DNA from: an uncultured Alphaproteobacteria bacterium | GTDB lineage: Bacteria; Pseudomonadota; Alphaproteobacteria; Rhizobiales; Rhizobiaceae | Reading direction: 5' to 3' | DNA: 64,000 nucleotides | Assembly: GCA_929200315.1 (NCBI GenBank) | Contig: CAKMZB010000002.1 | Coordinates: 276,629-340,628, forward strand | Shown here: piece after piece, positions 17,667-27,837 of the stretch | Layout: every line of letters begins with the position of its first letter | How positions within the stretch are numbered: the first letter of the stretch is position 1 | The notes under the pieces: generated by a model | What the model was told of the DNA's origin: nothing | Database searches by the model: none | The model's input: only the letters and a program-made list of their open reading frames with translations | Made by a program: the position numbers and the translations under genes

Positions 17667-18010
17667 TGTCCGGTCTCCTGTGCTCGCACCTCCATCTTTG
17701 CACGATCTCCGGCGAACTCAATGTTCTGTTTGATGCTGGGGGATGTCGATCCTGCCAATCGGCGGCCAACACCCGTAGCCCAGGACTTCATCGGGAAATA
17801 CCTGAATGCGCTGTGATACTCTCATACCGCTTGACGTCAGAAAGAGCACAGATTAGCTAGCGCCAAGGCTGCAGACGCCTGCCTCCCGCTGACATCTGTC
17901 TTGGCAAAGTTCTGCGACGTTGTATCTCTGCCTCCCTCTTTTCCGCATATCGCGCGGATGGCAATGCGGGTCCCATCTCAAGCTGCGCGATTAGGCAAGA
18001 GAGATGAGAT
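17667..18010. other. Intergenic region between two divergent genes, no gene seen
   Basis: 344 bases between the divergent membrane-protein gene and the MATE gene. No open frame with convincing features, no tRNA and no clear hairpin terminator were seen. It should hold both promoters; a purine-rich GCAAGAGAGATGAG just before 18011 supplies the MATE ribosome site. Confidence 0.5.
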
Positions 18011-19405
18011 ATGCCTGATACGTCCACCAACTCATTTACCGATGGGCCACTTGGCACCATCTACCTGAAGACAGCGTTGCCCATTATTTTCGTGATGGGG
18101 ATGAACGGCCTGTTGGCGGTCGCGGACGCGTTGTTTCTGGGTGTCTATGTCGGCCCGGAGGCGTTGGCCGCGGTCACGCTGATGTTTCCGATCTATATGC
18201 TGATTGTGGCACTCTCGACATTGGTGTCGAACGGTATGTCGAGCCTGCTGGCACGGTTTCTGGGTGCTGAAGATCATGAGGCTGCACGTGCCGTATTTGC
18301 CGGTGCGCATGGCCTGGCTATCGGGTTGGGCGCGTTCCTGATCTTGCTGTTCGTAGTCTTTGGCCATTCGGCGGCTTTGTTGGCGGCTGGCGGATCTGAC
18401 GAATTGGCGCGGATGGGGCTGATCTACCTGCGGATCACCGTGTTCTTTTCACCGCTCTTGTTTGTCCTGTCGGTCAATTCCGACGCGCTCCGCAACGAAG
18501 GACGCGTCGGCTTCATGGCGGCAATGAGCCTGTTGGTTTCCGTCACTAATATCGGTTTCAATTATGTGCTCATCGCGGTGTTGGAGATGGGCGTGGCGGG
18601 ATCAGCCTATGGCACCGCGGCGGCACAAGCGCTGGCCTTTGCGATCATTATTGCGTTCCGGTTCTCCGCCAATACATCGCTGCGGCCATCAACCCTGCTG
18701 CGCCATTCCCTGCGAGGATCCTGGTCAAGAATCCTCGCATTGGGTGCGCCACAAAGTCTGAACTTCATTGGCCTGGCACTCGGATCGGCAGCAATTATCA
18801 CGGCGCTGCAATGGGTTGGTGCCAAGGGCTACACCGACACGGTGACGGCGTACGGCATCATTACGCGCGTCATCACCTTTGCCTTTCTGCCGCTTCTGGG
18901 GCTGTCATTTGCGATGCAGACGATCACGGGTAACAATTACGGTGCCGCGCTTTGGCAAAGGTCGGATGCCAGTCTGCGGATCGCGCTATGGGTCGCGTTC
19001 ATCTACTGCTCAGTGGTGCAACTCGTTGTGATGAGCTTGCCGGGCCAGATCGCAGGTCTGTTCGTGGAGGATACGGCGGTCATTGCAGAAGTGGTGCGCA
19101 TCTTACCGATCATGACCTGCGTCTTCTTCCTGATGGGACCCTTGATGATGGTTGCCGCCTATTTTCAGGCGATCGGTTCCGCAACAAAAGCTGCGATACT
19201 GGGGCTGACAAAGGCCTATGCTTTTGCGATCCCGCTGACATTCCTGTTGCCGGTCTGGCTTGGCGAAATCGGCATCTGGTATGCTGGCCCGTTGGCGGAG
19301 ATCATGCTGCTGGGTCTGACAGCCCTGGTGCTTTGGCGTGGCGCGTCTGGCAGCACGTCCCTGAAATGGGGCATCTTCCAGGCTGAGAAGGGAGTTGCGT
19401 TATGA
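18011..19405 (+). CDS. MATE family multidrug/cation antiporter
   Basis: A 464-residue exporter of the multidrug and toxic compound extrusion family, with about twelve membrane segments in two similar halves. The N-terminal half contains the DALFLGVYVGPEALAAVTL segment typical of the family; the second half begins near residue 240 with LALGAPQSLNFIG. It probably exports cationic or amphipathic compounds using H+ or Na+; the substrate is not predictable. An ATG overlaps its stop (ATGA at 19402-19405), hinting at a former downstream partner, but that frame runs straight into repeat DNA. Confidence 0.9.
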   Translation: MPDTSTNSFTDGPLGTIYLKTALPIIFVMGMNGLLAVADALFLGVYVGPEALAAVTLMFPIYMLIVALSTLVSNGMSSLLARFLGAEDHEAARAVFAGAHGLAIGLGAFLILLFVVFGHSAALLAAGGSDELARMGLIYLRITVFFSPLLFVLSVNSDALRNEGRVGFMAAMSLLVSVTNIGFNYVLIAVLEMGVAGSAYGTAAAQALAFAIIIAFRFSANTSLRPSTLLRHSLRGSWSRILALGAPQSLNFIGLALGSAAIITALQWVGAKGYTDTVTAYGIITRVITFAFLPLLGLSFAMQTITGNNYGAALWQRSDASLRIALWVAFIYCSVVQLVVMSLPGQIAGLFVEDTAVIAEVVRILPIMTCVFFLMGPLMMVAAYFQAIGSATKAAILGLTKAYAFAIPLTFLLPVWLGEIGIWYAGPLAEIMLLGLTALVLWRGASGSTSLKWGIFQAEKGVAL

Positions 19406-19569
19406 CCGTTACACCTCTTCGGAACTTAGTCATTTTCGGGCTTGTCCCGAGAACCCAGAATGGTTGCTATGGAACGGGCGTCACTGGGTCCTCGGCACAA
19501 GGGGAGGCTTGGCACCGAGTGTGCCATTTTCTCGGTTGTCATCCCCGCGCAGGCGGGGATCCATTTTGA
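19402..19569 (+). pseudogene. Possible remnant of a gene once coupled to the MATE gene
   Basis: An ATG overlapping the MATE stop opens a 55-codon frame. Only the first nine or so codons (MTVTPLRNL) precede the palindromic repeat block that begins near 19430; the rest encodes repeat sequence. This pattern suggests that a translationally coupled gene was lost or disrupted, but the short frame may equally be chance. Confidence 0.2.
19441..19501. repeat. Palindromic repeat, unit A
   Basis: CTTGTCCCGAGAACCCAG (19441-19458) is repeated inverted as CTGGGTCCTCGGCACAAG (19484-19501), 16 of 18 positions pairing. It resembles the short palindromic elements scattered between genes in many alphaproteobacteria. 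Confidence 0.7.
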
Positions 19570-19619
19570 TGGTCTTGAGATTGCTGCGCCATGGATTCCC
19601 GCCTGCGCGGGAATGACAA
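19536..19619. repeat. Palindromic repeat, unit B, copy 1
   Basis: An 84-bp element with 29-base inverted ends, 19536-19564 and 19591-19619; the core of each end (GCGCAGGCGGG or its complement) is itself a hairpin. The arms differ at only two positions, and both changes are compensated within each arm's own hairpin. A second copy of the same design lies at 48668-48749. Confidence 0.85.
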
Positions 19620-19696
19620 GAAACTAACGGGGCTCCAACCTTAAATCTGCTCGTGCAAAACCGTCCGCACGCCCCAGCGACGCACGTCACACCAGC

Positions 19697-19727
19697 CGCG
19701 GCAGCCGGAAGGCGCGAGCGGCCAACA
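19697..19727 (+). repeat. Dispersed 31-bp GC-rich repeat, copy 2
   Basis: Begins CGCGGCAGCCGGAAGGCGC and matches copy 1 at 17088-17118 at 28 of 31 bases in the same orientation, about 2.6 kb away. Confidence 0.6.
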
Positions 19728-19797
19728 TAGACGCCTTCGGCGGAAGCCGCATGGCGCAACAGACATGGCGAAAGCCTTCGGCTTTCGCGTCATGAAA

Positions 19798-20086
19798 CCG
19801 GCGGGGCGATTGGAAAAAGCCGTTAGCCAGTAGTGCTGGCGATGATGGCTCTCGCCACTCGCCCCGCCCGGTTCAGCTTCCCGCGTGTCGCAACGCATGC
19901 TCTTACCCTTCGGACCTGACACCCCCTTGCGGATGATGCCCGGCGTCGGAACGCTATCCGGGGTACTCCCGGGACGGCCGAGCGGGGTTGGGGTCCATCC
20001 GTGGCGCCCGTTAAACGCCCGTGATGGAAGAACCGGCCCTGCACGGTGAATATGGCGGTCATGATCCACCGGTTCCGTGTGCAGGG
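19798..20086. ncRNA. Candidate structured RNA, strand undecided
   Basis: Several long stems are nested in about 290 bases. CCGGCGGGGCGA (19798-19809) pairs with 19859-19871 with one bulge. Inside it GTGCTGGCGA (19833-19842) pairs with TCGCCAC (19852-19858), in competition with GCCAG/CTGGC (19826-19830 with 19836-19840). GTGTC/GACAC pair at 19885-19889 with 19918-19922. CCCTGCACGG (20037-20046) pairs with CCGTGTGCAGGG (20075-20086). No tmRNA tag, RNase P, SRP tetraloop or group II domain V signature was found. The family is unknown and transcription is not demonstrated. Confidence 0.4.
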
Positions 20087-20132
20087 ACGAGGGGAGTATG
20101 CGGGAGGTTTGGGGGGTGGGGATAAGTTTTTA

Positions 20133-21014
20133 TTAGACGCAGAGGTCGAGCGGCAAATCTGAAATATCCTTCAGCCTCCGCCCATCTATCATGACATTAA
20201 GCAGATTGAGCGCTTCTTCTTCTCCAAAGTCCCTGACCGCTTCCTTCAACTCCGGAAGCGCGAAGTGGTACACGCAATCCAGATCGCCGGTTCCAAGAGC
20301 TAAAGATGCAATTCGGCTAGGAGTAGGTTCCCCGACCACAGCCACGATGTGAGGAGTTCGACCTTTTCTGTTGCGGATCAGATTCAAAGCTTCGGAACGA
20401 GCGTTCTGCGCTCTGTCAGACCGCATGGTCCACTTGCAGGATACGCTGGCGTGCATCTGGTCCCCGCGTGCAGTCTGTTTTCGGATCGACGCAGCGCCTG
20501 CAAGCGAGGCCACGCTAGGTGGCGCGCTTCCGAAAACTGTTTCGTCGGATTCTGGCTCGCGCCGGACAATAAGGTCTGGAGAGATTGTGTAGTCGTTCCC
20601 CAACGATGCGAGCAGCTCTGGGTCGCTTCGTGCGGATGCGGTCACGTGTGCGAGATGATGGAACTGGTCGAAATCTGCTAGATGCGCACCCGATCTTGCA
20701 GTCATATGATCTATGGACCACTTTCCGGGTCGCAAGTGCTCAAATCTAAGAAAGGTTCTGTCGAGAAAGTCTTTAACGATCTGTTCAAATCGATTTCCAG
20801 AAGTTTGGCCCGCAAGCGGTTTTCCATCCGCCGCGCCTAACTGTTCAGCGATGCGATTTGCAATTTCCCGTGATGCGTTTTGGGAGCCGTCGGCATTGGA
20901 AGCTACGCGGTAAGGAAGACCACCTGAGGTCTTCTGATTGAAGAAAAGCAAACTTTCGCAAAGTGACCGGTGAAAACCGACCCGCTCAGCAGCAAGATTG
21001 AATTCTTCGCTCAT
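20133..21014 (-). CDS. Type II restriction endonuclease, NgoMIV family (expected site GCCGGC)
   Basis: A 293-residue protein that aligns from memory with R.NgoMIV at a constant offset of seven residues. Active-site equivalents are E77, D147 (ISPDLIV), S192-C193-K194 and E208; the base-contact motif RSDR is R198, D200 and R201. Shared stretches include SCKW, RSDRAQNARSE, NRKGR and EPTPSRI, and the tail LKDISDLPLDL. NgoMIV is a tetrameric enzyme cutting G^CCGGC, so the same or a closely related site is expected. The ATG overlaps the stop of the methyltransferase gene (TCAT at 21011-21014 on the plus strand), so modification is translated first. Base composition is less GC-rich than the flanks. 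Confidence 0.93.
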   Translation of the reverse strand: MSEEFNLAAERVGFHRSLCESLLFFNQKTSGGLPYRVASNADGSQNASREIANRIAEQLGAADGKPLAGQTSGNRFEQIVKDFLDRTFLRFEHLRPGKWSIDHMTARSGAHLADFDQFHHLAHVTASARSDPELLASLGNDYTISPDLIVRREPESDETVFGSAPPSVASLAGAASIRKQTARGDQMHASVSCKWTMRSDRAQNARSEALNLIRNRKGRTPHIVAVVGEPTPSRIASLALGTGDLDCVYHFALPELKEAVRDFGEEEALNLLNVMIDGRRLKDISDLPLDLCV

Positions 21015-21970
21015 GCTTTCATCAATTTTGTTTGAGAGGACAGCGCCGTTCTAATCTGCCGTCCAACCGCTTCTGCTACGGGTGGTGGGAATGCATTCCC
21101 AACTTGACGGTATGCGGCAGTCTTTCGTCCCCAGATGCCCCATGTATCCGGAATACCCTGTATCCGAGCTGCCATCCTGACCGTCAGCCTCGGCATTCCG
21201 ACGAAATCGGGGTCTGGCGCTTCTTCGGCAATGCTTTTGCCGTTGACGCCCAACTCCGCCCACGCGGCGCGCGCTCTCGTTGGTCCGAGGTCGGGCCCTC
21301 CATGTTTTTTCGAACCCCCAACCAATGTAGGGGCGATTTTGCGGGCTCCTTCCGCCCAGGCGTCCGCGCCTATCCAGCCACGTGATTTCATCAAATCAAC
21401 AAGTGTATCTGCAACGGTGGACCTAACGTCACTGCCGGAGGGCCAAACGAAGCGATCGGAAAATTCGGTTCTCACCGCTACCATTACCAAACGGGGTCGG
21501 AGCTGCGGTACACCGAAATCGCAAGCGTTGAGGAGCCGCCAGTCTGTCGTGTAACCCATCTTTGATAGTCGAGCTTCAATCCATGCTCTGTAATCATCAA
21601 ACGAGCGTGAAAGCATACCCTTCACATTCTCAAACATGATTGCTTTTGGCCGAACGGCGTCGGCAACGTTTACACCTACGTCGAACAAATTTCTGTCGTC
21701 ACCCCGGCCGAGCTGATGGCCTGCCACACTAAACGGAGGACAAGGAAGTCCTCCGGCCAGCAGATCAATCCCCTTAAAATCGGAAAAATCGAATTGCTGG
21801 AACAAGTCATGCTCTTCGACGCGCCACTTCGGCTTGTTAAGCCGAAGTGTGTTGCAAGCTGCCTCATCATTTTCAAAAAGGCCGACATGCTCGAAACCGG
21901 CCGCCTCAAGACCCAGCGCTTGGCCGCCAGCGCCAGCACAAAGTTCAAGGGATGTGGGCGAATTTGACAT
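21011..21970 (-). CDS. DNA (cytosine-5)-methyltransferase, partner of the NgoMIV-type enzyme
   Basis: A 319-residue C5-cytosine methyltransferase that should protect the restriction site. Motif I is LCAGAGGQALGLEAAGF (residues 10-26), motif IV is GGLPCPPFS with catalytic C77, motif VI is ENV (114-116), motif VIII is QLRPRL, and motifs IX-X are RQVGNAFPPPVAEAVG near the end. ATG 21970 is chosen over an in-frame ATG at 22024, because the family starts just before motif I; the longer form would add 18 residues encoded by AT-rich promoter-like DNA. No N-terminal helix-turn-helix domain for self-regulation is visible. It lies 84 bases after gyrB on the same strand. Confidence 0.93.
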   Translation of the reverse strand: MSNSPTSLELCAGAGGQALGLEAAGFEHVGLFENDEAACNTLRLNKPKWRVEEHDLFQQFDFSDFKGIDLLAGGLPCPPFSVAGHQLGRGDDRNLFDVGVNVADAVRPKAIMFENVKGMLSRSFDDYRAWIEARLSKMGYTTDWRLLNACDFGVPQLRPRLVMVAVRTEFSDRFVWPSGSDVRSTVADTLVDLMKSRGWIGADAWAEGARKIAPTLVGGSKKHGGPDLGPTRARAAWAELGVNGKSIAEEAPDPDFVGMPRLTVRMAARIQGIPDTWGIWGRKTAAYRQVGNAFPPPVAEAVGRQIRTALSSQTKLMKA

Positions 21971-22016
21971 CTTTGAAACAGACAACGAATAGGAACTTGG
22001 ATATATAGAACATAAA

Positions 22017-22037
22017 GTGAACATTAAAAATGTCCAC
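22017..22037. promoter_or_regulatory. AT-rich inverted repeat upstream of the methyltransferase gene
   Basis: Half-sites GTG-A-ACAT (22017-22024) and ATGT-C-CAC (22030-22037) form a 21-bp palindrome with a 5-base AT centre, 47 bases before the methyltransferase ATG, where its promoter should be. It may be an operator of the R-M operon. No separate controller-protein gene is seen. Confidence 0.4.
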
Positions 22038-22054
22038 TGTTAGGAACTGCAATC

Positions 22055-24555
<2,501 letters not shown>

Positions 24556-24665
24556 ATATATAGGCACTCACGGGGCTTTGACCAAACAAAGCACCCGGTT
24601 TTTCAACGCTTTCACGCCAGAATGAGGTTTGCGGGCTTTCGGTTGGGGCCCAACGGTGCGAAATG

Positions 24666-24681
24666 AGGGCAAAACTGCCCT
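24666..24681. promoter_or_regulatory. Inverted repeat 2 in the gyrB-frc control region
   Basis: AGGGCA (24666-24671) and TGCCCT (24676-24681) flank AAAC, repeating the motif at 24537-24555. It ends 14 bases before the frc ATG, immediately upstream of its GGAG ribosome site. Confidence 0.4.
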
Positions 24682-24695
24682 TCGGAGCGCTGAAC

Positions 24696-25967
24696 ATGGC
24701 TGCCCTTTCCGGCCTTCGCATACTTGATTTCACCCACATTCAGTCTGGCCCATTTTGCACCCAGCACCTCGCCTGGCTTGGTGCGGATGTCATCAAGGTG
24801 GAGCGGCCTGGGATCGGCGATATGACGCGCTCGCAATTGCGCGACATTCCAGATGTGGATTCGCTCTATTTCACCATGCTGAACCACAACAAGCGCTCCA
24901 TCGAGATCGATACGAAGAGCGAGACGGGCCGAGCGGTTCTCACACGGTTGATCGAAGAATGTGACGTGCTGGTGGAGAATTATGCGCCCGGCGCGATGGA
25001 CCGGATGGGCTTTGGGTGGGCGGCCTGTCACGCCATCAATCCGCGCCTCATCATGGGGTCGGTGAAGGGCTTTGGTCCCGGCCCCTACGAAGACTGCAAG
25101 GTCTATGAGAACGTCGCCCAATGCGTGGGCGGTTCGGCGGCGACAACGGGGTTTGCAGATGGCGTGCCGCTGGTAACGGCCGCGCAAATTGGCGATGCGG
25201 GCACCGGTATGCACCTGGCGCTTGGTATTCTGGCGGCGGTCATCCAGCGCGAAACCACGGGCAAAGGCCAGCTTGTGGAAGTCGCCATGCAGGATGCGGT
25301 GCTCAATCTGTGCCGTGTGAAGATGCGGGATCAGCAGCGGTTGGAACGGCTCGGTAAATTGCCGGAATACAGCCAGGCCAGCCGGGGAGAGCCCTTCGGC
25401 GATACGACACCCCGGGCGGGTAATGATTCCGGCGGCGGGCAGCCCGGACGGACGCTCAAATGCGCCGGATGGGAGGACGATCCCAACGCCTATATCTATT
25501 TCGTCATCCAGACGGCGGCTTGGGAAGGTGTCTGCGATCTCATTGAAAGGCCGGAATGGAAGACCGATCCCACCACCGCCACTATTGAAGCGCGGGTGCA
25601 GCGGCTTGATGAAATTTTTGCCACGATCGAGTCCTGGACCATGCAACGCAGCAAGTTTGAGGTGATGGAAAAGGCCAATGGCCATAAAATTCCCGTTGGA
25701 CCCGTCCTTTCCATGAAGGAGCTGGCTGAAGAGCCGAGCCTCTACGAGAGTGGCACCATGGTGCGGTTGCCCCACCCGGAGCGTGGCGAATACCGCTCCG
25801 TTGGCTGCGCCATCAAGATGGGGGACAGCCATGTGGATGTGGAGCGCTCTCCATTGCTTGGCGAACATACGCAGGAAATCCTGCGCGATGTGCTCGGCTA
25901 TTCTGACGCGGATGCGGCGCTGGCTACCGCAAGCGGCGCACTTGGCAAAGAGCGTGCCGCCAACTGA
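24696..25967 (+). CDS. frc: Formyl-CoA:oxalate CoA-transferase
   Basis: A 423-residue class III CoA-transferase (CaiB/BaiF) that moves CoA from formyl-CoA to oxalate. It matches the well-studied Frc pattern: catalytic D167 in AQIGDAGTG (Asp169 in Oxalobacter), [24 protein letters not shown] and the flexible glycine loop GGGQPG at 246-251, which separates Frc from other CaiB-type enzymes. ATG 24696 with GGAG eight bases upstream is used; an upstream ATG at 24663 is less likely. The usual partner oxalyl-CoA decarboxylase is absent; instead formate dehydrogenase genes follow at about 150 bases, which would consume the formate product. Confidence 0.88.
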   Translation: MAALSGLRILDFTHIQSGPFCTQHLAWLGADVIKVERPGIGDMTRSQLRDIPDVDSLYFTMLNHNKRSIEIDTKSETGRAVLTRLIEECDVLVENYAPGAMDRMGFGWAACHAINPRLIMGSVKGFGPGPYEDCKVYENVAQCVGGSAATTGFADGVPLVTAAQIGDAGTGMHLALGILAAVIQRETTGKGQLVEVAMQDAVLNLCRVKMRDQQRLERLGKLPEYSQASRGEPFGDTTPRAGNDSGGGQPGRTLKCAGWEDDPNAYIYFVIQTAAWEGVCDLIERPEWKTDPTTATIEARVQRLDEIFATIESWTMQRSKFEVMEKANGHKIPVGPVLSMKELAEEPSLYESGTMVRLPHPERGEYRSVGCAIKMGDSHVDVERSPLLGEHTQEILRDVLGYSDADAALATASGALGKERAAN

Positions 25968-26118
25968 CCTTGCGCCCCCCACCGTCAAGCGTCTAATCCT
26001 GCTGACAATGACGGTTCGGACAGGGTTCCCGGACACGGCTTCCCTTTTCTGACTTGAGACACGCCCCATCGGGCAAGCGGCGCATGGCGCGTGCGCCGAT
26101 GGGCAGCGGAGGCGCGAG

Positions 26119-27837
26119 ATGCTGGACGAGAGCACCCTTGAAAAAAGGGGCGGCGGCCAAGACCGCCAGAGCAAACAGGGCCGCAAGCGCAATGCCGCCA
26201 AACCCAAAGGCCGTCAGCTCGACGATCAGGCGCTGGCGGATGTGCGGGCGCTGCTCGCCGACCGCCCCCGCCGCCACAATCTGTTGATCGAACATCTCCA
26301 CCTCATCCAGGATGAATATCGCGGCCTCTCTGCGGCCCATATCCGAGCACTGGCTGAAGAGATGCGTCTCAGCCAAGTGGAGATCTACGAGGTTGCCTCC
26401 TTCTACGACCACTTCGACGTGGTGAAGGAAGGTGGCCCCGTACCACCGCCGCTGACCATCCGTGTCTGTGACAGTGTTGCCTGTATGATGGCTGGGGCCG
26501 AGACGGTTATTGCGGAATTGGAACAGGGCGTTGACCCCACCTCCATCCGTATCGCTCGCGCCCCGTGCATGGGGGCCTGCGACGTCGCCCCCGCGGCGCG
26601 AGTGGGAGATCGCGAGGTTGGCCATGTCACCGCCTCCAACATCAGGGATATGGCGGCGAATGATGAGACGAATGTCATCTTGCCGGAATATGAGACCCTC
26701 GCCGATCACCGCGCCAGGGGCGGCTACGCTCAACTGGAACGGTTGCGTGCGGGCAAGCTGACGCCGGATGGCATCATCGACACCCTTTCCGACGCTTCCT
26801 TGCGGGGCATGGGTGGGGCGGGCTTTCCGACGGGGAAGAAATGGTCCTTCGTGCGCGCCTATGAAGGCCCGCGTCTGATGACGATCAACGCGGATGAAGG
26901 CGAGCCTGGCACGTTCAAAGACCGCTACTATATGGAGCGAACCCCTCACTTCATGCTGGAAGGTGCGCTGATCGCCGCCCACTGCGTGGAGGCAGAACGC
27001 ATCTATCTCTACATGCGCGATGAATATCCAGCGGCGATTGAGATCATGCGCCGGGAGATCGCAGCGCTTGAAGAAGCGGGTATTGCGGAACGGGGCTTCA
27101 TCGAAATGCGCCGGGGCGCTGGTGCTTATATCTGCGGCGAAGAAAGCGCGATGATCGAGTCCATTGAAGGCAAGCGCGGCCTGCCCCGGCTGCGCCCTCC
27201 CTTCATTGCCGAGGTTGGCGTCTTTGGCCGGCCGACGCTCAACAACAATGTGGAAACGCTGCACTGGGTGCCGCAGATCCTGGAGCATGGCGTCGAGTGG
27301 TTCACAGGGCAGGGCAGCCAGGAACATCCGGGTCTGCGCTCCTATTCCGTCTCCGGACGTGTGGCGAAGCCGGGGGTGGTCGCTGCCCCTGCCGGGTCTA
27401 CGGTGCGCGAGCTGATAGAGCTTTGTGGCGGCATGGAAGAGGGCCATGCCTTTAAGGCCTATCTCCCCGGCGGTGCGTCGGGCGGTATTCTGCCCGCCGC
27501 AAAGGGCGACGTGCCGCTCGATTTTGGCGGTGAACTCGCCGAGTTGAACGCTTTTGTCGGCTCCCACGCCATCGTGGTGTTTTCCAGCGCCGATTCCATG
27601 CGTGACGTTGCGCTCAATCTCATTGACTTCTTCACCCATGAGAGCTGCGGCCAGTGCACGCCCTGTCGCGGCGGGACGGAAAAGCTCGGCAAACTTTTGC
27701 GTTCCGGGCAGCGACTGGACGAAGAGGCAATCCGCGATCTTGAACAGGTCATGCGCGACGCCTCCATTTGCGGCTTGGGCCAAGCTGCACCCAACCCGGT
27801 CAACCATCTGCTGACCTATTTCCGGGAGGATTTGTGA
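26119..27837 (+). CDS. fdsB: NAD-dependent formate dehydrogenase, NADH-binding subunit (FdsG-FdsB fusion)
   Basis: A 572-residue fusion of a NuoE-like and a NuoF-like module, passing electrons from formate to NAD+. The N-terminal 2Fe-2S ligands are C117, C122, C150 and C154. The NuoF part has the FMN/NADH site LRGMGGAGFPTGKKW near residue 231, and the 4Fe-4S ligands C510, C513, C516 and C551 (ESCGQCTPC...ICGLG). In many species these are two genes, fdsG and fdsB. The first 35 residues are basic and low in complexity and may be an extension. Its stop overlaps the fdsA ATG by one base. Confidence 0.92.
   Translation: MLDESTLEKRGGGQDRQSKQGRKRNAAKPKGRQLDDQALADVRALLADRPRRHNLLIEHLHLIQDEYRGLSAAHIRALAEEMRLSQVEIYEVASFYDHFDVVKEGGPVPPPLTIRVCDSVACMMAGAETVIAELEQGVDPTSIRIARAPCMGACDVAPAARVGDREVGHVTASNIRDMAANDETNVILPEYETLADHRARGGYAQLERLRAGKLTPDGIIDTLSDASLRGMGGAGFPTGKKWSFVRAYEGPRLMTINADEGEPGTFKDRYYMERTPHFMLEGALIAAHCVEAERIYLYMRDEYPAAIEIMRREIAALEEAGIAERGFIEMRRGAGAYICGEESAMIESIEGKRGLPRLRPPFIAEVGVFGRPTLNNNVETLHWVPQILEHGVEWFTGQGSQEHPGLRSYSVSGRVAKPGVVAAPAGSTVRELIELCGGMEEGHAFKAYLPGGASGGILPAAKGDVPLDFGGELAELNAFVGSHAIVVFSSADSMRDVALNLIDFFTHESCGQCTPCRGGTEKLGKLLRSGQRLDEEAIRDLEQVMRDASICGLGQAAPNPVNHLLTYFREDL

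Larger units (their letters stand above)
19570..20132. other. Gene-free region between the MATE gene and the R-M genes
   Basis: Frames in this stretch give arginine/proline-rich translations without any recognisable domain, and none has supporting features, so I treat it as non-coding. It holds the second half of repeat unit B, a second 31-bp repeat copy (19697-19727), a perfect hairpin GCGAAAGC...GCTTTCGC (19768-19788), and the strongly paired region at 19798-20086 listed separately. Confidence 0.6.

Noticed and set aside
19395-19627. Short open frames over the palindromic repeats downstream of MATE
   Set aside because: They translate repeat arms into the familiar low-value peptides (PAQAGIH and ACAGMT types) and have no independent support.
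19870-19930. Possible SRP (4.5S) RNA because the minus strand reads GTCAGGTCC
   Set aside because: The required GGAA tetraloop and the downstream GGAAGCAGC arm are absent, so the match is a nine-base coincidence.
19641-20069. A 142-codon open frame on the minus strand over the structured region
   Set aside because: Its translation is rich in Arg, Pro and Gly with no recognisable domain, and the underlying DNA is dominated by palindromes and repeats; better explained as non-coding.
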